Below, one piece after another: positions 21,423-33,473 of a stretch of 64,000 bases of DNA. Every line of letters starts with the position of its first letter. Within the stretch, counting starts at the first letter, position 1. The translations under genes and the position numbers were made by a program. The notes below the pieces were generated by a model, which saw nothing but the letters and a program-made list of their open reading frames with translations, made no database searches and was not told the DNA's origin. The DNA is from Sphagnum compactum (Eukaryota > Bryophyta > Sphagnopsida > Sphagnales): contig OZ234502.1 of NCBI GenBank assembly GCA_965153455.1, positions 15,283,495-15,347,494 of the forward strand. The letters are read 5' to 3'.

Positions 21423-23261
21423 TCAATTAATCATCTTATATAAATCCAATGGTTTCATCCTAATCTTCTCACTCAAAATCTTTTTCATAATCTTAGTATT
21501 CAGAATCTGATAAATATATATCAATATAAACAAACATATCTTTTTAACAATCTTTTTCATAACCTTCAGAACAAAGAGCACTCTAGATGATGTCCATGCA
21601 AGGAATACCACCGTCACACCTATGCCAACTGTGACTCCCATATTGACCATATACTTTGGAATGGGCGGTAACACTAGAAAGCCAGCACTTGCAAACGCAC
21701 CCATTACACATCCAACTGAGATTGTCAAAAGGATGTATGCTAGAGAAAGTGAAGCGCGCAAAGACCGCACCACTTCTCCAATGAATATGTTGCGTTTTGG
21801 GGGACGTGCAGCACTCGCTCCCACCATGAGGGTTGCAATAGCGAAGAAGAAAGACATGGAGTTGAAAAACCAAAATATTTGCATGATTGGATGACCTGCA
21901 ACAGAAACAAACGACGGATAGATGCCAGATGGGGTTGGGGCTCCCACCTCAATGCTTGCACTCCCAAAGAACGCAGAATATCCCAAAGGTGGTTGTAACC
22001 ATCCGGCAAAAGTCACACTTGCAATCAAGGCAGCCCCCACAAGAATGGCATTCGCTGCATCCACATGGACCTGCCTGTCCCTGTACAAATTCTCCACTTG
22101 TTTCGCAACCTCGGGTCTCTCTAGTAAGGTCTTCTCTATTTCATCATGTTTCATCTCCGTTGCAATTTGAAGGGCTGTTATTCCCCTCGAGTTTTCAGTG
22201 TTGGCTCTTAAACGTCCTTTTGTGTCCTCACATAAGGCATTCACAACACTTGTGTGGCCAAATAACGAGGCTAAGTGCAGTGGAGTAAAATCCATACCAT
22301 AGTTGGCTTTCTGGTCTTCATGTTCGAGTGGTATGCGTTTCATCTTGTTAACATCCACTTCTTTTTGGCTTTTGAGAAGTGTTTTGACCACATGAAGATG
22401 CCCCATTGCAGCAGCCCAATGAAGAGGCTTTCCTTTATTGACGTCTATTCTATCACATGCTAAAAGACTCGTTACCATATCTACATTCCCCATTCTAGCA
22501 GCAGAACCAATGGGTTTTATAAAACTAAAATGATTGTCTGAAATACGTATTTGGTCAGTTATTCTTGCATTAGTTGGTTTCCAATCTCCCAGACTAATGA
22601 ATACATCACATATGTTATTGAAACTTATGTTCACATTGACGTCATGCATTTTAGTTAGGTGCTGAACCAGCTCAACATGCCCGTACTCAACAGCAACTGC
22701 TAGAAGTTCTTCCTTTTGCAAAAAACTACCATCTTCAGCTGCACCTCTCCATCGTATCAAGGCCAGCACGATGTTCACCATGTTCCATCTAACAGCCGAG
22801 CAGTCGACCATTTTGCACTGTCCTCCTCTCTGCAAACATTCATCTGTCAAAAGCTTTTTCACCAAATACTCTTGAATGCGTGTGCCGTGTTTTGCTTCTC
22901 CCAACGCCTTGTCATACACCCGAGCTCGAGCTAGCGCACGCCTCTTGTCTCCTTCATTTCTTTGTTCATCAGGAGATGCAGTTGCGAGTTCTCTGTTAAT
23001 TTCTACATTTACTCCGTCAGAGATCTTTTGGAAAGTCATGTTGAGATCTGATTCCAACACTTCCTCACTGGCACCATCCCGTATCTTTTGAAGGAGCTGT
23101 TCCTCAGGGTCATTAGATAGTCTTGATAGCTCCTCGTAGTAACGGATCAAAGACCTGGGTCTTAATAGTTTGCCGTAGTGATGTTCCATTGTGAAAACTT
23201 GTCCAATGCACTCGAGAGCATCACTTGAGGCTGTGTGTGTGTCAAGGCTGGTTGATGCCAT
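21423..23261 (-). CDS. Ankyrin-repeat/PGG-domain membrane protein, gene B
   Basis: Intact frame of 612 residues from the conserved ATG at 23261 (MASTSLDT). Layout as in gene A: N-terminal conserved region (ARARVYDKALGEAK, KMVDCSAVRWNMVNIVLALI), ankyrin repeats at about 180-380 (PLHWAAAMGHLHVVKTLL, TPLHLASLFGHTSVVNAL) and a PGG-type domain from about 392 with the variant motif QPPLGYS. Four predicted membrane helices follow. The tail after FLAWTSSRVLFVLKVMKK is basic and isoleucine-rich (LFILIYIYQILN) and differs from A. The membrane module is nearly identical to the other copies at nucleotide level, while the ankyrin loops carry B-specific sequence (MKRIPLEHEDQKAN). The role is inferred from the family: membrane-bound stress or defence signalling. 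Confidence 0.93.
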   Translation of the reverse strand: MASTSLDTHTASSDALECIGQVFTMEHHYGKLLRPRSLIRYYEELSRLSNDPEEQLLQKIRDGASEEVLESDLNMTFQKISDGVNVEINRELATASPDEQRNEGDKRRALARARVYDKALGEAKHGTRIQEYLVKKLLTDECLQRGGQCKMVDCSAVRWNMVNIVLALIRWRGAAEDGSFLQKEELLAVAVEYGHVELVQHLTKMHDVNVNISFNNICDVFISLGDWKPTNARITDQIRISDNHFSFIKPIGSAARMGNVDMVTSLLACDRIDVNKGKPLHWAAAMGHLHVVKTLLKSQKEVDVNKMKRIPLEHEDQKANYGMDFTPLHLASLFGHTSVVNALCEDTKGRLRANTENSRGITALQIATEMKHDEIEKTLLERPEVAKQVENLYRDRQVHVDAANAILVGAALIASVTFAGWLQPPLGYSAFFGSASIEVGAPTPSGIYPSFVSVAGHPIMQIFWFFNSMSFFFAIATLMVGASAARPPKRNIFIGEVVRSLRASLSLAYILLTISVGCVMGAFASAGFLVLPPIPKYMVNMGVTVGIGVTVVFLAWTSSRVLFVLKVMKKIVKKICLFILIYIYQILNTKIMKKILSEKIRMKPLDLYKMIN

Positions 23262-23319
23262 CTTTCTCCAAATTACACGGCCCACACCTCTTTCGAGTTG
23301 AAAGATGCTGTCACGCGTC

Positions 23320-24094
23320 CTGAACATCAAAAAGAGTGAGCTCAGTTCTATATTGCCAAACTCTATGGATTAGTCGCAGTTTTCAAAAGATCAGTAAATC
23401 CCATGTGGATAGCCATTATATCTCAAAAGAAAACTTCGAGAAGAGGTCACGGAATAAAAAATGTGAAGGAAAACTAGTTGTGAGTGTTTAGAGCAAATAG
23501 AGCTCGGAGATCAATTTCATTACCTACACTTGTTTACAAACTCTCCACTCCACTTGAAGCAATCATCAGACAAATAATACTACGACGAATTCCATCATGA
23601 ATGAGCAGTATAAAGTGGGCATCCTCTCATTACCCACACAAATGAAGAACATTCTACACTACCCCAGGGGTGATGGCTGACAGGTATAGTCCCTTTTGGG
23701 ACGTACGAAAGGTCCTGGGTTCACCCACTAGTGTGCAGGTGAAACTGAAGCTGGCCCTATGCCAATGAGCTTGAGTTGGGGCCTGCCAACAGCTTGTCAG
23801 GTTGGGTCTGATATGGTGAATCAAATGAAAAACTTTTAAAAAAAAAAAACTTGTACAGTCTTCACACGATGAGACTATGAAAATGGTGTGCAAGTGAAAC
23901 TCATGCTGGCCCTACGCCAATGAGCTTGACTTTGGGGGTGCCAAACAGCTTGTCAGGTTGGGTCTGCTGTTGTGCTTCCAAAGAAAAAAAACTAAAAACT
24001 GGACACTCTTTCAAATGACGAGACTATAAAAGGATGTGATTTAACGACCAAGAAAAACCGAGCAGATTCTTGAACAAAAGATAGAACATCATAC
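23320..24094 (-). other. 5' UTR intron of gene B
   Basis: Donor CATCAG|GTATGATG (exon ends 24095) and acceptor GATGTTCAG|GACGCG on the minus strand, at the same place as in A and E. About 775 nt, longer than in A because its SINE is partly duplicated. Confidence 0.62.
23661..23999 (+). mobile_element. tRNA-derived SINE with duplicated 3' half, in the gene B leader intron
   Basis: Starts ACCCCAGGGGTGATGGCTGA, has the B-box-like GGTCCTGGGTTCACCC and an A-rich end. The 3' half plus flank (GTGTGCAGGTGAAAC... to ..GAGACTAT) is repeated with an offset of about 156 bp. The second unit is again flanked by the insertion-site sequence, so the duplication happened after SINE insertion. Target duplication is degraded (TCTACACT against GGACACT). 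Confidence 0.78.
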
Positions 24095-24475
24095 CTGATG
24101 AAGGAAAATCGTTGAGGTCTGTAACAGGAACAAGAGAAGCGTCCAGGTTTTTACAGGCACCCAGGAGCTATAAAAGCTTCTTCAGCAAAGGAAAATAACA
24201 CATGAGTAATAAGAAGTCGGTATTGTTCCAGAATAAGGATGTGTAGGTTCCAAAAGTTGTTGCACCCAAGACGCCTACCTAGATTGGACGAGTCGACAAG
24301 GACCTACTGCTTGAAGAAAACCAGAATCACAACAACCACCACTGAAGCTTGAGTTCTGAGGACTTAGCATATACGCCTTACTCAAGCTTCACAAGCTGCT
24401 GTTAAGTGGAAGACAGCTTGTGTTCAAACTATGCACCCAAAGTTTAAGAAAGTTTGAGTATATTACAGAGTTAAA
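24095..24475 (-). promoter_or_regulatory. Conserved upstream block and probable leader exon 1 of gene B
   Basis: Matches the blocks upstream of A and E down to GTTTGAG..ATTACAGAGTT at 24475, where it jumps into an R3 repeat. B therefore lacks the distal part (TTGCTGAGTCTTCTGACTCC in A). Confidence 0.45.
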
Positions 24476-25560
24476 TCCTCCTCCAACCCCCCCTCTCCCC
24501 CAACTTAAAAGGAAAAAATGCAAGGCACCTAGAGAGCGTGCTTGGGCCTTCCCATTGGCTGCATGAAATTTCTCTCCCTAAAAGAGTTCATCACCATTTT
24601 TGGCCTGAGCTTTATCCCTCAGAAGTCCAACCTTTTTTTGTTTGGAATGGCCCATAGCCAAAAAAATTGAAACTATCAAGGCTCTCCAAAATAGAAGATT
24701 CTATCAATAGATAGAGTACCTTCCTCTTTGGCCCACCTATGTAGGAGAGAAGGGGAGGACTTTGGGCAAAACATATGGGAGTAAAGCAAGGTGCGATTGG
24801 GAACACCTATGGAGAACACATTGGGAGCCTGTTGGGAACAAAGGAAAACTGAAAAGAATTCTCCTCTTCCCCCAGCCCCCAAAACTTAAAAGAAAAAAAC
24901 AAGGCACTTTGAGTGCATGCTGAGCCTTCCCATTGGCTGCATGAAAGTTCTATTCCCAAAACTATTAAGTTGGCACCATTTTCAACCTTAACTAATACCC
25001 CCATTATAAACTGGGGGTACTTATTATTTATTCAATTAGGAGGTTGCACACAACATCAGATCTGTAAAAGTCTCCTGAACTCTCTTTTCCCTTTTCATTT
25101 TTCTTTCTACTCTTGTCGGTTTTCTAACGCCTGCTGCAAAACTCCTATAAAATACCTTCTTTCCTCCTTTCTCATACCGGGTGGTCAGGATGAACCCGAA
25201 CCCAAGTTGGTAGCTTGACTCACTCTCCTTTCTTGTAATAAAACAAATGGAGAGATTCCATGGTAGAACGTACACAAAGAAAAAGGGAACAAGGAGGGGG
25301 ACCTCATTCTGATCAATCCGAATCACACAAGCTACCAAATATCGGTACTGCTACTTGGTAGTTGATAGCAGCATCTTATTTTCTTTTGCCATCATGCGCA
25401 CAACAACGTGATCCGGAATCTAGACTCTGTCAAAGTTTTCAAAGATCTTAATCTCCTCGTGAGGCTGCCTCTTAAAGAGTCTCTTGCCACTCCACTCTCC
25501 CATAATCAAGGAGACCCTGCCATATTACACTGGACTCGACTAAGTTTGGAGGCCTACCAT
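24476..25560 (+). repeat. R3 copies plus an upstream block shared with pseudogene C
   Basis: Two R3-type copies (24476-24900 and 24900-25060) are followed by a block shared with 33040-33415 and 36838-37310: ATCAGATCTGTAAAAG, a TATA-like CCTATAAAATACC, CTCATACCGGGTGG, CTGTCAAAGTTTTCAAAGAT and CATAATCAAGGAGACCCTG. It ends at a (TA)n tract (25562-25577). No intact gene. Confidence 0.7.
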
Positions 25561-25579
25561 ATTATATATATATATATTT

Positions 25580-28500
25580 TTGTAAAGAATTCAAAAGAAA
25601 TGCATCAAATGATAAAATTGATTTCACACTTTGTCCAAGAAAACCATGCTCCCCTTTCTGCGACTACATATTTATTAGGTCAATTTGATGAAAAAAAATC
25701 ATATGAAAGTTTCAAATTTTTTAAATTTTGAAACAAATGTCTATAAAGGAATGATTTTTTATTAAATCATTTGATTAGTTTTTCATGTGCATTAAGTTCA
25801 AAAAAATTAACTTTAGGTGTAGGTCACATGTGCAAAAAATAATTGTGCAAAAAAACATGTTTAATTAAATCTTTAAAGCCCCATTTTGACATTTTTTATG
25901 TTTATGCTTGTAAAAACATATAATCATGCACAATTATATACACATGTGAAAAATCACCACCATTGTAAAAATTATCTTATTTTGGACTATTCAAATTTTC
26001 TTATTAAATTTATTTCAAGTAAATATTAGTTATAAAAAATAGTTTCAAAAAAGTCTAGGGGCCTTTTTTTTTTTTGGGGTACCCCAATTGTGAATGGACC
26101 CATTCAAAAAAATGCCTAACCACTCCTTGCTCTTAGTTTGTTTAAAGACCCTTGAATTCTTCAACCCAAGTTGTGGGTAGGTTGTTAATCATGTGTAGCC
26201 ATAATTGTGTCGTGCCACCTCCATGGAAAACTTTAGCCACATCTCCTCCTATGTTTGAAAAGCTTGGTTCTTCTTCTTCCACATATCTCCCACTATCCAA
26301 AATATAAATTTATACAATTAATTCCCAAAGGTGAAAGCATAATCAATTATACAAAAATAATCTTTGAAGTTGCAATCATATTCTTACAGGTAAATGCAAG
26401 AAAAGTAAAGTCAAAACTTTTTTAATGATTGCCAAACCATTGTGTCATTTTAAATTGAGTTTATTGTATCTTGTGTACAAAGTTTGAAAAACTTTATTGT
26501 ACTAAAAATAGGTAAAAAATATTTATGAAATTGATTGGTGAAATTGTGTTCAAGTTTCTTTTTACATTGGAAGTTGAAAATGCATAAATAAGTCTAAAAA
26601 TCCAATATTTCATCTATTTCAAGGCTATTTTAATTATTTGGACATGATGCAAAGTAAACAAATTCTACTTGTACATTTTTGGGAAATCTAGTGTCAACAT
26701 GTGATTCTTCAATATAATTGACACAAATTCAAAAAACATGTTCATATTGAACATTGAAATAAATAATATTTTTTAAGTTTAGCATGTTAATGCTTAGTTT
26801 ATGGTTATTTTACATTTTTTTCACAGGGATCATGAAATGTTCAATTTTTTATGTTTTCACTGCCATGCCCTAAATATTGAGATTGTAAATTTTGTAGCGC
26901 TAAATGCCAAACCCCACCATAAGTTAATTTGCTGAATCAAATCAACCACCACTAAAAGAGGAAAATGAATTACTTTTTTCATAAGCTTTTAGGCTTTCAT
27001 GAATCTACCTTCGAACGTAGTAATGTCACATTGTCCTTAACTACAACCCAAGTTGTATTAAAAGACCAATTTTTGAAATGAAAGGGCTTGCATTGTAACA
27101 ATTCATAGCACAACAAAAGCTTTAAATTTCAATCTATGAATTCAAATGCCAAGGTCTAAACATGGTAAATTAGATCGCAAAAGTTCCTTGTAGTATAAAT
27201 GAAAAGTAACCATGAAATAAGCTTTGATATATTGAACTTAAAAATATTAATCATTTCAAAAATTAATGTGAACATTTTTTGTCAACTTTGTTAAAAATCC
27301 AAATAAAGACTCCATCTTTAAAATAGGTTTAAGTAAATTCATGAAAATTCAAGTAGAGCTCACAATCTACTTTATAGCCCTTAAGTAAGTTGTAAGTAGA
27401 TGAAATTTACCCAAGAACTATAAAAGCTTCTTCAACAATGAAAAATAACATATTAATTAGAAGATGTTGGGGAACGTATTGAGAACATGATGGGAAGTTA
27501 TTGGGAACTTGAAAGGAACATAGTGGGAAACAGGGAAAACCCCCCAAAGAAATCCTCCTCCCAACCCCCTGCCCCCCCCCCCCCCCCCCCAACTTAATAG
27601 GAAAAGAAGCAAGGCACCTTGACTGCAGGTTGGGCCCTTCCATTGGCTCCATGAAATTTCTGTTCCCAAATGAGTTCATCACCCAGTTTGGAGTCCTACC
27701 ATCTCTCTCTGCTGAACTCTCGGACATTTCATTCGACCCAAGTAGCTCAGAGACTAACCCCTCACAGTAGAGACCATACAGTGCTGAACCTTCTGACTCT
27801 ACAATGCACTTTTTTACTATACAAGCATTCCTCCAGATTAAGGACACTCGAAGAATGTGGCAATGTCTTGAGATCAAAGATAATGTTGAACGCAGTCTCC
27901 CACACCTTACTAGCCCTCAAACCTGTGTGTGACCGACTAAGAAGTTTTAGAGTTGCAAGAGGGACATGCTACTTGAATGTCCTAATTTACCTTAGCTCAC
28001 CATGTATTAACAGTGAAAGCTTGATGCCATAGAGATCAAAAGGAATTAACCCTGGTTTATTTTATAGAGATTTTTAATTTGAAAGATGAGTTTTTGAATT
28101 ATTATTTTCACTAAATAAAGGACTTAATAATAAATATCCATAACTCAAGATACAGAAAAAAACTTGTTACATCAAAATGCTTTCAAAAACTCTTCCTTGC
28201 CATCATACTATATCATCATTGAATTTTTTATTCATTGAACAAATATATGAAGATGCATTGAATCCATACTTGTTGAATATGAACTTTTATAGGTGTTTTG
28301 GTATTCTTTTAAAAGTCCATTGGGCGCATTCACCAAATAATGTGTCAAGGTTGCACCTTGAGCAAGGACTTAGGTGACTATTTATTCTAAAATATTCTTA
28401 GGATATATCAAGAATATTTCATTTGCAAGTTGCAAAAAAAGTTTAAAAGTCGTTTTGACTTAAAATATGTCACATTATATATTATATAATTTCTAAAAAT

Positions 28501-30720
28501 TATGTCATTTAAAGACAAATTATGATTTCCATTTAGGAGTCCATTAAGTAATAAAAGCATTGGTTCTACTTGCTATGACTCTTTTATTTGTGAATGTACC
28601 CCATTAGGATGACGATTAAAAAATTATTCATGAAACTCATAGAATTTGATTATATTACATAAAACATTCTAATGTTAACTCATTTCTTTTTTCAATCATT
28701 TTAAATTAGTTGCATGGCAAAGTACAAATCTTGAATCTTGCAAATATTATCTTGTGATAACATTTTATGGATAGTGTAATGTGTTTTCACCCCCTAAGCC
28801 AAAATGAGTTTTTAAAAGTTTGGACAACTCCCCTACATTTGCCCATCGCCAATTAAACCATATTATTATCCATTCCAATTTATTTAAACATTTTTTATGA
28901 GTTAAGTAGGCTATTGAATTTTCCTATTTCATTTTTCACCTACTAATGAACAAAAATATATGTAATAAATTGTAAATGCTTCTTAAGTTATCATCATCTC
29001 TTCTTACATCAAAATGATATCATATTGAAATATGATTTGTTGGGTAGTGCTTCCAAAAGTGTTACACCTTTAATCTCTCCCAACTTGCACATCTTTTTTA
29101 TCATAAAATTAAAGAACTTGGGTAAAAGCACTATAGGGTGGACCAAAAATGGTAGTACAAAGTCCCTTTTGAAAGTCCTTATCCTTTGTATTTTGATTGT
29201 ACTTTAATCCATGTAAACTAGTTCAACTCTCAAATTGATTCCAATGATGTTAAAGTTAAAAATATTTTTTTCATATCTAAAATTAGGCCACCATTTTAAA
29301 CTACTTTGTACATCCCCCAAGAAAGGGAAGATTTACACCACCATTTATTTGGGCCAATTAAGGCCATGCCTTTTGCCATGGAACTTGTTGCAAAGTGCAA
29401 CTCCTCTAGTAAAATATGTTATACCAATTTAAAAATCATTTCATTTGAAAACTTTTGGGAAGAGAATTTAAAATTTTAGATTTCAATTCCTTGGTCCTAG
29501 GTTAATGCTCTCAAGGCCTATAAAGTTTATTGTAAAAATTGCAACAAGTTTTATCAAGCACCTCTTCTTTCACTACCCAATATTTATTTTTAAGACCTAA
29601 AATTATGCCCTTACTAGTTTGTTTTCTTACAATTGCAAATAGCTCTTTAGAAACAAAACATTCATTTCATTTCCATTTTATCTGAACCTTCAACTTTTGT
29701 CCCATCATCTTCACCTCTTTAAACCATTGAATAATTTTGCTTTTAGCTTCCCCACCTTTTGGTGTTATTCATTGTCATGTTTTATTTCTTGAAATTCAAT
29801 GTGTGCAATCTTTAGACCATTCCTCAAAGTGGCCTCTTCTTTATGAAATTCAATAATTTTATGCTTGTAGAATTCTTCGTAGAATTTGATAACTTTTTTT
29901 CATTTCAAAAAAATGGTGGCACCCTTTGGTTGATCTTACCAAATCTTATAACTTGTTTTTCCTTTGCCTCTTCATTTAATACAAGTGTTTATTTTCCACA
30001 ATAACCTTCTCTTGCAAGCTTTTGTTATCTCTAAAATGTAAGAAATCAATTGGCAATTTAACATAACATCTTCAAATTTAATAAAATATTTAAGAATCTT
30101 ACTTCTTAACTAATGAAGGAGTTGTTTACTATGTAAAATCTAGAAAACAACCTCTATTTCAAAAAACAACTTTCCACAAGTTTATAACTTGTCTTCTCAC
30201 CTTTTCACCATGTTCAAATCCTCACACAAAACCTAGTTCTAATCCTTGGAAATCCTACCTATGAACAACTCCCATAGGTTGCAAAATTCTATTGGATTAT
30301 TTGGGGCATATATATTAATTATCCCCAGGTCTCCACATTGAGGATCCTTTAATCTAACAACCTAAGTTGTAAATTTGTTTAAAAATTGTATAAACATTTG
30401 CCCATTTTCATCCATCATGATGCATGTCATGCATTTACCAATTCAACACTACTAACATTGTAATGTATAGCCTTCTTTAACATTTGTTATTCACACATAG
30501 GCACTTTCTTCCCAAAACTAGCCACTTTTTCTTTATATAGTTTATGTTCTTGTAAACAAACAATGTCTAAGTTTGTGAGGTCAAACGCCACAACTTATAT
30601 GTTTTTCCTTCCATATTCAATCTTCTAGTATTGAAAGAAATATTAAGTGCATCATCTTAAAACTTTAATTATGAGTAGAAAGTCTTTGCATGAGCTCCAT
30701 TTCTTTCATCCAACCTTTAA
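25580..30720 (-). mobile_element. Decayed LINE (L1-like), left copy
   Basis: Read on the minus strand, in order, broken by stops and frameshifts: an endonuclease start (FNTRRLNMEGKTYKLWRL, about 30580-30650), LDIVCLQEHKLYKEKVASFG (about 30510-30575), GIINIYAPNNPIE (about 30290-30330), an RT-entry word SSMAKGMALIGPNK (about 29340-29390) and RT-end GELSKLLKTHFGL (about 28797-28835). EN-then-RT order and the phrases CLQEHKL and IINIYAPNN are typical of plant L1-like ORF2. It matches 38195-43945 over its length but is interrupted at 27407-28070 by array and R3 material. Confidence 0.75.
27407..28070. repeat. Insertion in the LINE: leader fragment joined to R3
   Basis: Starts with GAACTATAAAAGCTTCTTCA, which is the sequence of the array genes' leader region (24168 and 59338), then switches to R3 (GAGAACATGATGGGAA, a 19-C tract at 27572-27590, CATTGGCTCCATGAAATTTC). 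About 27700-28030 has no match I can name. It is absent from the LINE copy on the right. Confidence 0.65.
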
Positions 30721-31399
30721 TTTCATGGCAAGTTCTCATTGTGTTTTCCTTTCTTGCATTTTTGCAATCAATAACTAAATCTACAACTAAAGTATTTGCT
30801 TGTGCACACTATGCATTTACAGTGAATCTCCCGTTAAGTTCTTTGAAAAGCCCATGCATGTTCATCCATCTACTACTTGTTGGTTGACTTTCATTGTTAT
30901 TTTCCTTGATGGTTGGAGATGTTTGTATCTAGATTGAACATCAACAAATAGATCCTCCTCTTCACTTGACATATTAATGTTTTGTAAGATAAGTAATGTG
31001 ATGGTTGATTTCACTTAAAGTCTAATCCCTATAACACCTACATTTGTAAACAAACTTATGAATCCTTTGAGGAATGGAAGAAACATTATTGAACTATGGA
31101 TGTTTTATTTTGCCTTGGTAGCCTTTTGGGGAGTTAGGAATGATTGTAGCTTTAAGGTTCCTACAAATACTACCTTGGCTTGCCACCAATCCACTAAGGA
31201 TAAAACCTTTGTTTGGACATAAAGGGATCACCTTATGGGTCATTTTTTATCTCTCCTGTTCTTGCTCACCTCCATTTTTGCTCTTCAAACTCTCCAAATC
31301 TCATGAGCAAAATTTCTTGAAGCCCCAAAGCTTCTTGGATGACCAAATCATGGGGATAATTTGCAATGGGTTAATTCCAACCTTATGTAAAGAGCCATT
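30721..31399. other. Spacer, no gene seen
   Basis: AT-rich, no recognised gene. It may still contain the 5' end of the LINE, which I cannot delimit. Confidence 0.45.
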
Positions 31400-31537
31400 A
31401 ACACACGAAAGTAACAAATAAGCCAACCGGCAATAACCAGTTTCATGGTTGCCACCTGTGAGTGAATGTGCACAAAATTAAACTCCTCAAATCCCAGAAG
31501 GGGGGGGGGGAAGAGGAACCAAACACAAGTTGGTTTG

Positions 31538-31557
31538 GCCCACTTAATGACACTAAA

Positions 31558-31588
<31 letters not shown>

Positions 31589-31590
31589 GA
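31538..31590 (+). mobile_element. 3' end of the (TAAG)n-tailed retroposon, second copy
   Basis: TTTGGCCCACTTAATGACAC, then AAATTG and seven TAAG units, matches the 3' end of the element at 8145-8263 (there on the opposite strand). The rest of the body is missing or diverged. Confidence 0.65.
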
Positions 31591-32214
31591 AGGTAGTCCA
31601 GCAGTTGATTCTATCTCACATGCGAATGGTCCTCCATCACTAGATTCCAGAAAATAATAACTGAGCAGGTTACATGTGACGTGACCCTAAGTTCCATGAA
31701 GAAAAGTAAGAGAGATTCTATAAATTAGTGAGGGGTGCACAATTAGTTTTTATTTCCTCCGAAGGAATCGTTTGATTGGCCATTGCCAATATTTTTCGAA
31801 CATGGGGCACTCCCAAACATAGAAGCATGCTTTCATATGTCCCCCTCCCTTCTACAAGTTGTATATATGAAGGTTGAACTTTGGATACCAATGATGGGAT
31901 AAAAACTGAGGTGCTTTTGGTTACGCCGTAAGGACCCTTATTGGGAACATACAAAAAACAAAAAATCCACCCCACCCAACCTTTCCCCCTTCAGAAAACC
32001 ACAAAGAAAGCCAAGCCCTCTCTGACACTTCTCATTGGCTGCATCAAATATCTATTTCCCAAGCGGTTTATCACCATTTTCAACCTGAATTAATACCTCC
32101 CCCGCCCCCCCCCATAATAAACTGGGTGTACTTATTTGCACTTTTCTAAATTGCGAACTAGGCACCACGGGGACGAACACAAAATAGGCTGGGACATTAA
32201 TGAGATATAATGGC

Positions 32215-32400
32215 GAGAAAATCGGTAGTTGCCTCTTACGACACGAACAAGGGGCGAAGATCAAAAGCTTCTGTAACGAGAAAATCGGTAGTTGACTCTT
32301 ACTACACGAACAAGGGGCGAAGATCAAAAGCTTCTGCAACGAGAAAATCGGTAGTGGACTCTTACGTCACGAATAATGCGCGAAGATCAAAAGCTTCTGC
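32215..32400 (+). repeat. 63-bp minisatellite within R2, three in-frame copies
   Basis: Units start at 32215, 32278 and 32341 with GAGAAAATCGGTAGTTG and are exactly 63 bp, so the frame is kept (RKSVVDSYYTNKGRRSKASA-like 21-residue repeat). Other R2 copies have a single unit, so this is a local expansion. Confidence 0.85.
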
Positions 32401-33473
32401 AATTAATTGCAGTATCCACCCAATGGGATTCCAGGGAATCTGTACCCACAGGTCATGAAACAGCCACCATCAATTCATCACACACAACGATAGCTGAATA
32501 TCATACACATATGCGGCTATGGACGTTATTTCACCCCTCCTATTCACCTCTCCTATTCATTAGATTAAGTGCCTCCCAAGTTCAATTTTTCCTTTTACAA
32601 CGTGCCAATTTTGATCGAAAAATAACTCCCAAAAAAACTGAAGCCATGGAGACTTGCCAATATAGAAGGTTCTATTTTGAAGTGTAGAGTTCCTTCCCTT
32701 TGGCCCACCTATATAGGTGAAAGGAGGACAACATTTGCCAAAGCATATGGGATAAAGGTGATGTGCTATGGAGAACATGTTGGGGAATACATTGAGAATT
32801 TGAGGAACATGTTGAGAACATAATGGGAGCTTATTGAGAACTTAAAGGGAACAAAGTAAGAACCAGGGAAAAATGAAAGAAAATCCTCTCCCCGCCCCCC
32901 CCCCCCCCCCCCCCCCACAAACTTAAAAGGAAAAAAAGCAAGGCACCTTGACTGCATGATTGGGCCTCCCCATTGGCTGCATGAAAATTTTCTTCCCAAA
33001 AGAGTTCATCACCAGTTTTGGCCCAGCCTACCTATTCAAAATTAGGAGGTTGGACACAATATCACATCTGTAAAAGCCTCCTTTACTTTCTTTTTCCTTT
33101 TTTCTTTCTACTCTTCTCTGTTTTCTATCTCTTGGTGCAAAGCTCGTATAAAATACCTTCTTTCCTCATTTCTCATACCGGGTGGCCATGGTGAATGAGA
33201 ACCCCAGTTGGTACCTTAACTCTTTCTTCTTTTTTGGTAATAAAAAAAAATGGAGAGAGAATCCAGTGTAAAGCAGACGCGTACACAAAGAAAAGGGAAG
33301 ACAAAGGGAAGGGGACCCATATTGATCAATCGGAACCACACAAGCTACCAAATATCGGTACCACCACCGATATCGGTAGTTGATATCACCATCTTATTCT
33401 CTTTTGCCATCATGCGCCCAGGCATAATCCAATTTCACAAATAATCATGCATTTAAGGTGTCAATTGCGCATT

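Larger units (their letters stand above)
31400..33420 (+). repeat. R2/R3 repeat block downstream of pseudogene C
   Basis: Contains a block like 35590-35700 (AGCCAACCGGCAATAACCAG), R2 (31591-32560), R3 with a 22-C tract (32895-32916) and the CCGGGTGGCCA block (33040-33415). At about 33421 it joins the 3' flank of an array unit (GGCATAATCCAATTTCAC). Confidence 0.7.

Noticed and set aside
24168-24190. CTATAAAAGCTTCTT near the leader as the TATA box of the array genes
   Set aside because: It reads as a TATA box on the plus strand, opposite to the genes; on the minus strand it is TTTTATAG and lies within the probable leader exon, so I did not call it.
25130-25200. TATA-like CCTATAAAATACC as promoter of a plus-strand gene
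   Set aside because: It recurs in three repeat blocks and no plausible downstream coding exon follows; the sequence may be a transposon promoter, but evidence is insufficient.
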